Positions 32,355 through 40,249 of a DNA stretch of 64,000 bases are shown here, piece after piece. The position numbers were made by a program, and so were the translations under genes. Numbering within the stretch: the stretch's first letter is position 1; the number at the start of each line of letters is the position of its first letter. The notes below the pieces were generated by a model, which was given only the letters and a program-made list of their open reading frames with translations, did no database searches and was not told the DNA's origin. This DNA comes from CALLPQ01 sp039819545. GTDB taxonomy: Bacteria; Pseudomonadota; Alphaproteobacteria; Caulobacterales; Parvularculaceae. The stretch spans positions 62,001 through 126,000 of the forward strand of contig JBCBRS010000008.1 of assembly GCA_039819545.1 (NCBI GenBank), read 5' to 3'.

Positions 32355-33305
32355 ATGACCCAGCCCGATGCCATCCCCTTCGTCAAAACGTTTGACTTTG
32401 CCTATGGGCGCGTTGACGACGTCGCACCCGGTGTTCGGCGGCTGATTGCCGAGAACCCGGGGCCCTTTACCTATACCGGCAGTGGCACCTATATCGTCAG
32501 TAACGAGACCTTTACATCGCCCGCCGCGATCATTGATCCGGGCCCTGACCTTCCAAGCCACCTTGACGGCCTGATGACTGCGACGGCTGACTTTGGCATC
32601 AGCCATATTGTGGTCACCCATACCCATTCCGACCATTGCGGCGGTGCCCGGGCCTTAGCTGCGCGGTGCGGCGCCCCCATTTATGCCGCAAGTGAACACC
32701 CGGTGGCGGACCGTCGCGATGACGCCCCCGCCCTCGATGAGGGGGCTGATTACACCTTTGCGCCTGACCACGCCCTTGCCGACGGGACACTCCTCAATGG
32801 CGATGGCTGGACCTTAGAGACCGTGGCAACGCCCGGTCATCTGTCGAACCATTTATGTTTTGGACTGACGCGCGCGGATCAGTCGATCCTGTTTACCGGC
32901 GATCACATGATGGGCTGGGCGACAACCGTCATTGTGCCACCCGATGGGCATATGGGCGACTATTTTGCCAGTCTGGAAAAGCTGCTGGCCCGGCCTGATG
33001 ATCTTTATCTGCCCACCCATGGTGCGCCTATTGAGGCACCGCATCGCTTTGTGCGGGCCGTGCGCGCACACCGGCGCATGCGCGATGGTCAAATCCTAAC
33101 CCAAATGCGGGACGGCAAAACGCAAATCGCCGATATCGTTGCGGTTCTCTATGCGTCCGTGGACAAGCGATTACATGTGGCAGCGGGACTGAATGTGCTG
33201 GCTCATCTGATCCATCTTTGCGAGACCGGAAAGGTTATCTGTGAAGGTGAGCCGAGCCTGACTGCCACGTTCCGGCTTTCAGACGATGATGACCAGGCCC
33301 CTTGA
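32355..33305 (+). CDS. MBL-fold metallo-hydrolase
   Basis: This 316-residue enzyme carries the metallo-beta-lactamase-fold metal motif HTHSDHCGG, further ligands at TPGHLSNH, FTGDHMMGW (bridging Asp) and the C-terminal LPTHGAPI. A C-terminal winged-helix-like domain (QIADIVAVLYASVDKRLHVAA) is common to the LACTB2/RNase-like branch. Cytoplasmic, no signal peptide. Members hydrolyse thioesters, lactones or RNA; the exact substrate is unknown. Its stop is four bases from the convergent gene at 33309. Confidence 0.88.
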   Translation: MTQPDAIPFVKTFDFAYGRVDDVAPGVRRLIAENPGPFTYTGSGTYIVSNETFTSPAAIIDPGPDLPSHLDGLMTATADFGISHIVVTHTHSDHCGGARALAARCGAPIYAASEHPVADRRDDAPALDEGADYTFAPDHALADGTLLNGDGWTLETVATPGHLSNHLCFGLTRADQSILFTGDHMMGWATTVIVPPDGHMGDYFASLEKLLARPDDLYLPTHGAPIEAPHRFVRAVRAHRRMRDGQILTQMRDGKTQIADIVAVLYASVDKRLHVAAGLNVLAHLIHLCETGKVICEGEPSLTATFRLSDDDDQAP

Positions 33306-33308
33306 GGC

Positions 33309-33569
33309 TTAGCGCTCAGCGTCGGGTTCTTCCAGCGGGTCGGGACCGTAGGGCTGGCTCGTCAGGTGCAACAGCAAAAACGCCGCCGCCGCCAGAATAC
33401 CAATGGCAATCAGATCAAACTTGTGATCGCCCAGCCAGTTGGCCGCCGCACAGGTGACAGAGATCAACAGATAGGGAAACAGCGGCGGATTTTCGTGCCG
33501 CAACCGCAAAAAGAAAATCGACGCCGCCGCGATAAACAGCGCCATGGAGTAAATATCAAAAGGGGTCAT
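33309..33569 (-). CDS. Small membrane protein resembling XrtV sorting accessory proteins
   Basis: This 86-residue protein has three hydrophobic segments (IYSMALFIAAASIFFLRL, LFPYLLISVTCAAANWLG, DLIAIGILAAAAFLLLHL). The pattern TPFDIYSMALF...PPLFPYLLISVTCAAANWLGD closely recalls the short accessory proteins linked to the exosortase XrtV system, as I remember them. That would fit the PEP-CTERM protein at 27715-28266. ATG 33569 follows CAGGA. No exosortase gene is in the window, so the link is inference; it may be a generic small membrane protein. Confidence 0.6.
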   Translation of the reverse strand: MTPFDIYSMALFIAAASIFFLRLRHENPPLFPYLLISVTCAAANWLGDHKFDLIAIGILAAAAFLLLHLTSQPYGPDPLEEPDAER

Positions 33570-33764
33570 ACCACAATCCTGACGCACAATCACTGCACTG
33601 ACAGAAGGAATAGCGTCACTTGCTTAATGTCGATTTAGAAAACAGCGTTAATGATTGGTGAATATCCTGTTCAACACGCCCCAAAAAAGGCCGGCGAAAA
33701 CCTATCGATAGGCTCCTATGTTTATTGATACACCAGTCCAGGGGGGCAAAAGAAGGGATATACC

Positions 33765-33908
33765 ATGTTGAAAAAAGGGCTATTGGTCGCTGCGAGCTTT
33801 GCAGCAGCGCGGTGTTCGACCATGACACGCGGCACGATTATTTGCCTCTCGGCGCGCAGCGCCTCCGGCAGGGCGGGCTGGCCGCCCGAGCCGCAGTCGC
33901 GGCTTTGA
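33765..33908 (+). pseudogene. Possible truncated small lipoprotein gene
   Basis: ATG 33765 follows an excellent AGAAGGGA ribosome-binding sequence at six bases. The 47-codon ORF starts MLKKGLLVAASFAAARCSTM and then TRGT, like the N-terminus of lipoproteins with a CSTxTRGT mature end, although Arg just before the Cys weakens the lipobox. After TRGT the sequence loses any family character and stops at 33908, while another frame stays open to 33970. This suggests a frameshifted or decayed lipoprotein gene, or a genuine small ORF. The rest of 33909-34106 holds only a weak hairpin. Confidence 0.4.
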
Positions 33909-34031
33909 TATTCGCAATTCAAACACTCTCCCTCATCCGACACGAAACTGGGCGTACTGTTTTAGAGTGAGCGGCCGGGCGCAAAGGGTACAGTGGACGG
34001 ACAATATTCCGACAACAATTCAAACAAGAGA

Positions 34032-34054
34032 CCCGGTGACTATCAATGACCGGG
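34032..34054. terminator. Weak hairpin between small ORF and DUF2141 gene
   Basis: Stem CCCGGT/ACCGGG with an 11-base loop; ccatttatttat follows on the plus strand and tctcttgttt on the minus strand. It could end transcription of the DUF2141 gene on the minus strand. Confidence 0.4.
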
Positions 34055-34106
34055 CCATTTATTTATAATTACAAAGTTGCGAACGCGCCCGAAACCATAG
34101 AGCCGA

Positions 34107-34607
34107 TCAATCGTGGATCGTAATGACGATCACCTGGCCGTTTTGAAGCGCAACCCGCGTGTCATCGAATGACGGGCGTGAGAGCTTTGGTTTGATATCG
34201 TTCGAAAACCGGTAGGGCTCTTTGGGTTTGCCTAGAAAATCGCGGTTGAGCCGCTCGTCACTATTTTCGTCCACATAGGCAACGAAGGCAGCCGCGCCGT
34301 CGCGGATCACGCCTTCACTTGCCTCGGTCAGCGCGAAAACTGCAAGCCCGCTATCATCAAGCGGGGCGGATAGGCGGGCCGCCGGTTTAACCAAAAACGT
34401 GTCTTCGCTGGTGTATACCACAACCTGAACCCGAGCGCCCGGCGCGTCAAGAGTGATTTGTACCGCCAACACAGGCTGTGTGGGATCGGCCAGTCTGGAA
34501 AACGGATTTAGCGGCGCAAAGTCATCGGCATAGGCCTGCGCGAGCAACCCCGCACCAACAACGCTGACGGCGAGGACAGCCATAACGCGGCCAACAACAC
34601 CGCGCAT
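34107..34607 (-). CDS. DUF2141 domain-containing exported protein
   Basis: The C-terminal half matches DUF2141: AYVDENSDERLNRDFLGKP then EPYRFSNDIKPKLSRPSF. These exported beta-sandwich proteins have no established function. The N-terminus is a signal peptide if translation starts at ATG 34607 (VMAVLAVSVVGAGLLAQAYA); an earlier ATG at 34676 would add 23 residues and neither has a strong ribosome-binding sequence. DENSD may bind calcium. The gene is alone on its strand. The 317 bases between the two possible starts and the VOC gene contain no other gene. Confidence 0.8.
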   Translation of the reverse strand: MRGVVGRVMAVLAVSVVGAGLLAQAYADDFAPLNPFSRLADPTQPVLAVQITLDAPGARVQVVVYTSEDTFLVKPAARLSAPLDDSGLAVFALTEASEGVIRDGAAAFVAYVDENSDERLNRDFLGKPKEPYRFSNDIKPKLSRPSFDDTRVALQNGQVIVITIHD

Positions 34608-34924
34608 CGATATCGTGAACACCGCTTCAAACAACGCTGCGCGTACCATCGGTTTGAGTGCATTCGCGTGTGCCATGTCGATGACGCCCGTTTGTTAGAC
34701 CATCGTAAGGGGACCGCTCTGGACCCATCCCAATAGGCAAAGCGGTATCACCTGCGGTATAAATATTTACCATCCCCCATTTAGGGTTGGCCCGTTACGA
34801 ATTCGATAGTGTCCGGTTGCACCTCTGGTCACAAATAGGCGATGACGCTGTGAGCGGGCCAATTGCGGATACGCTGGCTGCGTCGGAGCAAAAAAATTAA
34901 CCGGGGAAACAACGGTAGGGGTTC

Positions 34925-35329
34925 ATGCTCACTCTTGGGATGATTACGGTTCTAGTCACGGACTATGACGAGGCACGGTCGTTTTTCACGCGCGCGTTGG
35001 ATTTTGTGACGATTGAGGATAACCACCTTTCCCCGCAAAAGCGCTGGCTGGTGGTGGGCCCGCGCGGCGGCCGGGGCGCCCGTATCCTGCTCGCCCAGCC
35101 GTCGAGCCCGGCGCAACGCGCATGCATCGGCAAACAGGGCGGCGACCGCAATGGCCGCGTGATGTTCTTTCTGGAGACAGATGATTTCGACCGGGACTAT
35201 GCCCGGATGCAAAAGGCCAGCGTCCGGTTTCGCGAATTGCCTCGCCGTGAGGATTATGGGCGCGTTGTTGTCTTTGAAGATCTTTATGGCAACCGCTGGG
35301 ATCTGATTGAGCCGTCCGCGCGGGATTAG
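34925..35329 (+). CDS. VOC (glyoxalase/bleomycin resistance) family protein
   Basis: This 134-residue protein has the paired beta-alpha-beta-beta-beta VOC fold: TVLVTDYDEARSFFTRALDF at the N-terminus and VVVFEDLYGNRWDLIEP at the C-terminus, where the metal-ligand Glu is expected. GTAGGGG precedes the ATG. Members are isomerases, dioxygenases or resistance proteins, and this small type is usually uncharacterised. Its stop overlaps the convergent 2-hydroxyacid dehydrogenase gene by four bases. Confidence 0.87.
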   Translation: MLTLGMITVLVTDYDEARSFFTRALDFVTIEDNHLSPQKRWLVVGPRGGRGARILLAQPSSPAQRACIGKQGGDRNGRVMFFLETDDFDRDYARMQKASVRFRELPRREDYGRVVVFEDLYGNRWDLIEPSARD

Positions 35330-36384
35330 TTGATACCCGGAATAACCCGGTCTGGCGGGCGATGACCATCGGCCCACATCTTAATATTGATCAGAACACG
35401 CTCGCCCATTTCCACCCGGCTTTCGATGGTTGCCGACGCCATATGCGGCAGGAGAACCACGTTGGGCGCAGCCATAAGATCGGGATTGGGTTTCGGCTCG
35501 CCGCGAAACACATCGAGCGCAGCGCCGGCCAATCGCTTTTCAAGAATAAGCTCAGCCAGCGCCGCTTCATCAATAATCTCACTGCGGGAAATGTTGACCA
35601 CAAAGGCATGGGGCTGAAGCAGTTGCAGCCGCCGCCGCGAGAGAAGGTGGAAGGTCGCCGGGGTATGCGGACAATTGACCGATACGATATCAACCCGCGC
35701 CAGCATCTGGTCGAGGCTCTCCCAATAGGTTGCCCCGAGGCTTTCTTCCATGAGCGGATTGATCGGCGCACGGTTGTGATAGTGGATATCGAGCCCGAAG
35801 GCGGCGGCGCGGCGGGCAATCGCCTGACCCACCCGGCCAAGACCGATGATCCCCAGTTTTTTACCGCGCACGCGCCGGCCCAGCATCCAGGTGGGCGACC
35901 AGCCGGTAAAGGCACCAGCCTCCAGCGCCTTGACCCCCTCCACCAATCGCCGGGGAACCGCAAGGATCAACGCCATGGCCATGTCAGCGGCATCTTCTGC
36001 GAGAACGGACGGGGTGTTGGTTATCGCAATGGCGCGCCGGTGCGCCTCCTCCACATCGATGTGATCGACGCCGGCCCCAAAATTAGAGATCAGTTTTACG
36101 CTGTCGCCTGCAGCTTGAAAAAACCCCTTATCAAGCTGGTCGCCAAGCGTCGGCACAAGCACATCCACATTTTTTGCAAGGTGCGTCAGCGCCTCGGGCG
36201 GCAAAACCGCCTCCTGATCGCAATAGTTGAGGGTAAAGAGCGCAGACAGCCGGTCCGCTATCCCCGGCGGGAGACGCCGGGTCACCCCCACGCGCAAGGC
36301 CGACCGATCTTCCCCCGCTTTACCGGCGGCAGCGCCGGCTTTGGGGTCAGGTTCAGAGGCACCAGTGTCCGATGCAGTGGCCAT
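35326..36384 (-). CDS. D-isomer-specific 2-hydroxyacid dehydrogenase
   Basis: This NAD(P)-dependent oxidoreductase (352 residues from ATG 36384) reduces 2-keto acids such as glyoxylate or hydroxypyruvate. The nucleotide-binding motif is GIIGLGRVGQAIARRAAAFG, the substrate Arg lies in VVNISRSEIIDE, and the acid/base His in LLPHMASAT. ISNFGAGVDHID is also conserved. A Gly/Ala/Asp-rich N-terminal extension of about 30 residues precedes the domain. GGGAGAG upstream supports 36384; longer frames to 36432 or 36519 lack a ribosome-binding sequence. Alphaproteobacterial relatives are often glycerate/glyoxylate dehydrogenases, but specificity is not readable. Confidence 0.92.
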   Translation of the reverse strand: MATASDTGASEPDPKAGAAAGKAGEDRSALRVGVTRRLPPGIADRLSALFTLNYCDQEAVLPPEALTHLAKNVDVLVPTLGDQLDKGFFQAAGDSVKLISNFGAGVDHIDVEEAHRRAIAITNTPSVLAEDAADMAMALILAVPRRLVEGVKALEAGAFTGWSPTWMLGRRVRGKKLGIIGLGRVGQAIARRAAAFGLDIHYHNRAPINPLMEESLGATYWESLDQMLARVDIVSVNCPHTPATFHLLSRRRLQLLQPHAFVVNISRSEIIDEAALAELILEKRLAGAALDVFRGEPKPNPDLMAAPNVVLLPHMASATIESRVEMGERVLINIKMWADGHRPPDRVIPGIN

Positions 36385-36661
36385 AGCTTTTGGATCTCTC
36401 CCCAAACAGGTCGCGACGTGTAAATTTTGCATAGACCATAGTCGGATAGACCAAACCGAGCCAGGGCCCAACCGCGAACCGGAGAATTCAAGGCAAGCCC
36501 CCTCAAACCCCATAGACATTCCGACTCAACCCGTGGCGCCCCAGTCGCAATGGTTAACCAGCCATTAACGCGATGGGCTTTATCTCCATGGCTGACAGGC
36601 ACAGCGCGGATGCCGTTGATAAGGCGAGACGCGCCAGGGAATAAAAAACGGGAAGGGAACC

Positions 36662-37231
36662 ATGCGGTTCTGGTTTGGACGGGGACATCGACAAAACGTG
36701 ACACGGCCCATCAGGTTTTCCATGTTGATGGCCGCTGCGATGGCCAGTTTTAGCGGTATTGCGGGGGCGATTGGCAAGCCAGCAAAGGCGCAGGCCGCTG
36801 AAAGACAGGCTGTGCGGACCAACACGCCATCAGGCTTTCCGGTGCCGCGCTTTGTTTCTCTGAAATCAGGCAAAACAAACTGCCGGGTGGGCCCGTCGCT
36901 GGACCATCCGCGCGTTGTGACCTTTGAGAAAAAGGGCCTGCCCGTCAGGGTCGTTGCCGAAACCGTGGACCATTGGCGCAAAATCGAAGACCGCGAGGGG
37001 GAACAATGCTGGGTTCACGCGACGCTGATCAGCGGACGAGCCACGGCTCTTATTGATGTGCCCATGGCGCCTTTACGCGGCAAGCCGGATGAGGATGCCC
37101 GTATCCGTGCACAACTGGGCACTGGCGTGATTGTGCGGGTGCAAAAATGCGTTGAGTATTATTGCCGGGTTGACGTTGACGGGCGACGCGGCTGGATCCG
37201 CCGCAATGCCCTGTGGGGCAATACGCGCTAG
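36662..37231 (+). CDS. Exported bacterial SH3 domain protein
   Basis: This 189-residue protein has a basic N-terminus and signal sequence (FSMLMAAAMASFSGIAGAIG). One SH3b domain starts at FVSLKSGKTNCRVGPSLDHP, followed by the aromatic CWVHATLISGR; a second at VPMAPLRGKPDEDARIRAQ ends with GRRGWIRRNALWG. Such domains bind peptidoglycan or peptides in the periplasm. Cysteines at TNCRVGP, EQCWV, QKCVEYYCRV suggest disulfides. AACGGGAAGGGAACC precedes the ATG. It is 150 bases upstream of fabA on the same strand but functionally unrelated. Confidence 0.85.
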   Translation: MRFWFGRGHRQNVTRPIRFSMLMAAAMASFSGIAGAIGKPAKAQAAERQAVRTNTPSGFPVPRFVSLKSGKTNCRVGPSLDHPRVVTFEKKGLPVRVVAETVDHWRKIEDREGEQCWVHATLISGRATALIDVPMAPLRGKPDEDARIRAQLGTGVIVRVQKCVEYYCRVDVDGRRGWIRRNALWGNTR

Positions 37232-37380
37232 GGCCCGAAACACCCTGCTCCTCGCGCTGCGCCCGGTGTTCTGTCTGGTCACAGCAATTGACCCCGTGCA
37301 TGGGGGCCATTACCACCCCTTCTAGTATTTGGCGCAGGGCTCTACCAGGCCCAGAACAAAGAGGAAGGGCGCACACATCC

Positions 37381-37905
37381 ATGCCAGGAAAATCGGAATA
37401 TGCCCGCGAAGACCTTTTGCAATGCGGGCACCATGGGCTGCGCGGGCCGGGAACGGCGCAATTGCCCGTACCGCCCATGCTTATGTTCGATCGCATTACC
37501 TCCATTACCAGCGATCAGGGCGAGTATGGCAAAGGCCATATGCTGGCAGAATTGGATATCCATCCCGACATCTGGTTTTTCGATTGTCATTTTCCTGGCG
37601 ACCCTGTGATGCCTGGCTGCCTCGGGCTTGATGCTTTGTGGCAGTTGATCGGGTTTTTCCTGACCTGGTCCGATCATCCGGGTCATGGCCGGGCGCTTGG
37701 CGCCAAGGAGATCAAGTTCGGCGGGATGGTTACCCCGGCCACCAAGCAAGTGCGCTACGAAATTCATATGAAACGCGTTATGGCGCGCCCCCTTATCCTC
37801 GGCATTGGTGACGGTGTGATGTATGCGGACGATAAAAAGATTTACGAGGCCAAGGATTTACGCGTGGGGCTTTTCTCCCGCGAGCAACTGGACGCCGGTT
37901 TATAA
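37381..37905 (+). CDS. fabA: 3-hydroxydecanoyl-ACP dehydratase/isomerase
   Basis: FabA (174 residues) dehydrates 3-hydroxydecanoyl-ACP and isomerises the product to cis-3-decenoyl-ACP, starting unsaturated fatty acid synthesis. With ATG 37381 the catalytic His is H70 (FFDCHFPGDPVMPG) and the partner Asp D84 (LGLDALWQL), the same numbers as in E. coli. AGAGGAAGGG precedes the start by about 11 bases. In-frame sequence upstream to 37213 has no FabA similarity. It forms an operon with fabB, 56 bases downstream. Confidence 0.96.
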   Translation: MPGKSEYAREDLLQCGHHGLRGPGTAQLPVPPMLMFDRITSITSDQGEYGKGHMLAELDIHPDIWFFDCHFPGDPVMPGCLGLDALWQLIGFFLTWSDHPGHGRALGAKEIKFGGMVTPATKQVRYEIHMKRVMARPLILGIGDGVMYADDKKIYEAKDLRVGLFSREQLDAGL

Positions 37906-37961
37906 ACCGGTGAGACAACCGACACATGGCGGCGGCGTCGCCAATCAAGGAGAGTAAATGC

Positions 37962-39176
37962 ATGCGGCGTGTGGTGATCACCGGAATGGGTATCGTTTCA
38001 TCCATCGGCAACTGTGTATCGGAGGTTGCCGACGCGCTACGCCATGGCACTTCAGGGGTCAGTTTTGCCCAGGACTATGCCGACCTTGGGTTTCGTTGTC
38101 AGGTATACGCCCGCCCTACGCTCAACGTAGAAGAAGCCCTCACCCGAAAGCAGCGCCGCTTTATGGGTGAAGGCGCCGCCTGGAACTATATCGCAGCGCT
38201 TGAGGCCCTTGAGATGGCGGGCCTGACCGAAGATCAGATCAGCGATCCACGCATTGGGATCATTATGGGTTCTGGCGGTCCGTGTACGAAGGCAATTATC
38301 GAAGCGGCTGACAAGACCCGCGATCAAAAAAGCACCAGGAAAATTGGCCCGACACAGGTGCCCCGCGCCATGTCATCAACCAATTCGGCAACGCTTGCCG
38401 TTCCGTTTAAGATCCTGGGGGTGAATTATTCTATTTCATCCGCCTGCGCCACATCGGTCCATTGTATTGGCGCAGCCGCAGAGCAGATCATGTGGGGCAA
38501 ACAAGATATGGTCATCGCTGGCGGGGGCGAAGAGCTGGACTGGACCATGTCCAACCTTTTCGATGCCATGGGCGCGATGTCCACCAAGTTTAACGATACG
38601 CCCGGTGTTGCCTCGCGCGCCTATGATGTGAACCGGGACGGTTTTGTGATTGCCGGCGGCGCGGGGGTGGTTATCCTTGAAGAGTATGAGCGCGCCAAGC
38701 GCCGCGATGCGCCTATACTCGGTGAGATTGTTGGCTATGCCGCCAATTCCGACGGTCATGATATGGTGGCACCGTCCGGTGAAGGCGCCGTGCGCTGCAT
38801 GCGTGAGGCGCTATCAACGGTCAGTACCCCGATTGATTATATCAACACGCACGGCACGTCGACGCCCGTCGGCGACGAAAAAGAAACGCAAGCCATTCGC
38901 GACGTCTTTGGCGATGCGATCCCGCCCTTCTCCTCAACCAAATCCCTGACCGGGCACTCGCTTGGTGCCACCGGCGCGCAGGAGACGATTTATTCCCTGA
39001 TCATGATGCGCGACCGCTTTTTGGCGGCCTCGGCACATATTGAGGAGATTGACCCGCTCTTTGCCGATCTACCAATTATCAGGGAGCGGATGGATGAGGC
39101 CAAGATTGACAGCTTCCTGACCAACAGCTTTGGCTTTGGCGGCACCAATGGGGTGTTGGCCGTCTCGCGTATTTGA
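37962..39176 (+). CDS. fabB: 3-oxoacyl-ACP synthase I
   Basis: FabB (404 residues) is the condensing enzyme that elongates cis-3-decenoyl-ACP made by FabA. The Cys-His-His triad is visible: SSACATSVHCIGAA, YINTHGTSTPVGD and KSLTGHSLGATGAQE. The N-terminus RRVVITGMGIVSSIGN is standard. The start at 37962 has AAGGAGAG six bases upstream; a second ATG four bases earlier is out of frame. It sits between fabA and fabI, so this cluster covers elongation, unsaturation and reduction steps of type II fatty acid synthesis. Confidence 0.96.
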   Translation: MRRVVITGMGIVSSIGNCVSEVADALRHGTSGVSFAQDYADLGFRCQVYARPTLNVEEALTRKQRRFMGEGAAWNYIAALEALEMAGLTEDQISDPRIGIIMGSGGPCTKAIIEAADKTRDQKSTRKIGPTQVPRAMSSTNSATLAVPFKILGVNYSISSACATSVHCIGAAAEQIMWGKQDMVIAGGGEELDWTMSNLFDAMGAMSTKFNDTPGVASRAYDVNRDGFVIAGGAGVVILEEYERAKRRDAPILGEIVGYAANSDGHDMVAPSGEGAVRCMREALSTVSTPIDYINTHGTSTPVGDEKETQAIRDVFGDAIPPFSSTKSLTGHSLGATGAQETIYSLIMMRDRFLAASAHIEEIDPLFADLPIIRERMDEAKIDSFLTNSFGFGGTNGVLAVSRI

Positions 39177-39187
39177 GCGGCCGCCCG

Positions 39188-39373
39188 GTGAGCCTCGACC
39201 CCGCCAATATCTTCGTTGCCACGCTGATCGCCACCGTGGGGCTGTGGTGGTTCGACAAGGTATTGCCATCCGTACGCACGCAACGCCCGCCAGTTCGCCT
39301 CGGACTTTATGCAGGGATATGGCTCGCTTACTTTGTGGTCATCATGATACTGATTGACCGAACCGCAGCCTGA
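39188..39373 (+). CDS. Small two-helix membrane protein between fabB and fabI
   Basis: This 61-residue ORF starts at GTG 39188, 11 bases after the fabB stop. It has two hydrophobic helices (ANIFVATLIATVGLWWFDK and RLGLYAGIWLAYFVVIMILI) joined by a basic Pro-rich loop (VRTQRPPVR). I do not recognise a family. Placement inside the fab operon suggests co-expression with membrane lipid synthesis, but no role can be assigned. The weak ribosome-binding site and non-ATG start lower confidence. Confidence 0.5.
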   Translation: MSLDPANIFVATLIATVGLWWFDKVLPSVRTQRPPVRLGLYAGIWLAYFVVIMILIDRTAA

Positions 39374-39418
39374 TTTTAGCCACCCCCAGCGCTTTCGCTA
39401 ATGCCATGAGGAGACATC

Positions 39419-40249
39419 ATGACCGACACATCATCCGCTGACTTTCCCTATCAAGGCACCCTCATGGCTGGCAAACGGGGCCTTATCATGGGTGTTGCCA
39501 ACAAAAACTCCATTGCCTGGTCCATTGCCCAGCAACTGCACGCCATGGGCGCGGAGCTTGCCTTTACCTATGTGAATGAAGCCATGGAACGGCGCGTGCG
39601 CCCGCTTGCCGAAAGCGTTGGGGCAAAGATCATTGTGCCCTGTGACGTGACCGATGACGCCTCCATGGACGCCACATTCAAGACCATTGAAGACGCATGG
39701 GGCAACATGGATTTTCTTGTCCACGCCATTGCCTTTACCGATAAATCCGCGCTGGAAGGGTCGTTTGTGGAAAATACCACGCGGCAGATCTTCAAAGATA
39801 CGATGGATATCTCGGCCTTTTCTTTTGTGGATTCTGCCAACCGGGCGGCAAAGCTGATGCCCAATGGCGGCTCAATGATCACGCTTACCTATTTAGGCAG
39901 TGAACGGACAATCCCGAATTATAATGTGATGGGCGTTGCCAAGGCGGCGCTGGAGGCCTCCACCCGCTATATTGCACGCGACCTTGGCCCGGCAAATATC
40001 CGCGTAAACGCCATTTCCGCTGGCCCGATCAAAACGCTTGCCGCTGCGGGCATCTCGTCAGGGCGGCACATGTTTTCGTTTAACCGCAAGGCAAGCCCCT
40101 TACGCGATGATACGGACCCACGCGGTGTGGCCGGGGCGGCGCTCTATCTGCTGTCCGATCTTGGCGCATCATGCACCGGCGAAACCCACCATGTGGATGG
40201 TGGGTTCCATATTGTGGGCATGCCAGATGAAAGCGCGATGATTGACTAA
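39419..40249 (+). CDS. fabI: Enoyl-ACP reductase (NADH)
   Basis: FabI (276 residues) reduces trans-2-enoyl-ACP in the last step of each elongation cycle and is the target of triclosan-type inhibitors. It is a short-chain dehydrogenase with GLIMGVANKNSIAWSIAQQL (nucleotide binding), LTYLGSERTIPNYNVMGVAK (Tyr and Lys of the Y-x6-K site) and AISAGPIKTLAAAGI. The N-terminal extension of about 15 residues is longer than in E. coli. GAGGAGACATC precedes the ATG. The stop codon overlaps the convergent RTX protease gene by four bases. Confidence 0.96.
   Translation: MTDTSSADFPYQGTLMAGKRGLIMGVANKNSIAWSIAQQLHAMGAELAFTYVNEAMERRVRPLAESVGAKIIVPCDVTDDASMDATFKTIEDAWGNMDFLVHAIAFTDKSALEGSFVENTTRQIFKDTMDISAFSFVDSANRAAKLMPNGGSMITLTYLGSERTIPNYNVMGVAKAALEASTRYIARDLGPANIRVNAISAGPIKTLAAAGISSGRHMFSFNRKASPLRDDTDPRGVAGAALYLLSDLGASCTGETHHVDGGFHIVGMPDESAMID

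Noticed and set aside
35362..36423. Plus-strand ORF of 353 codons opposite the 2-hydroxyacid dehydrogenase
   Set aside because: Antisense shadow; the minus strand carries the NAD-binding and catalytic motifs.
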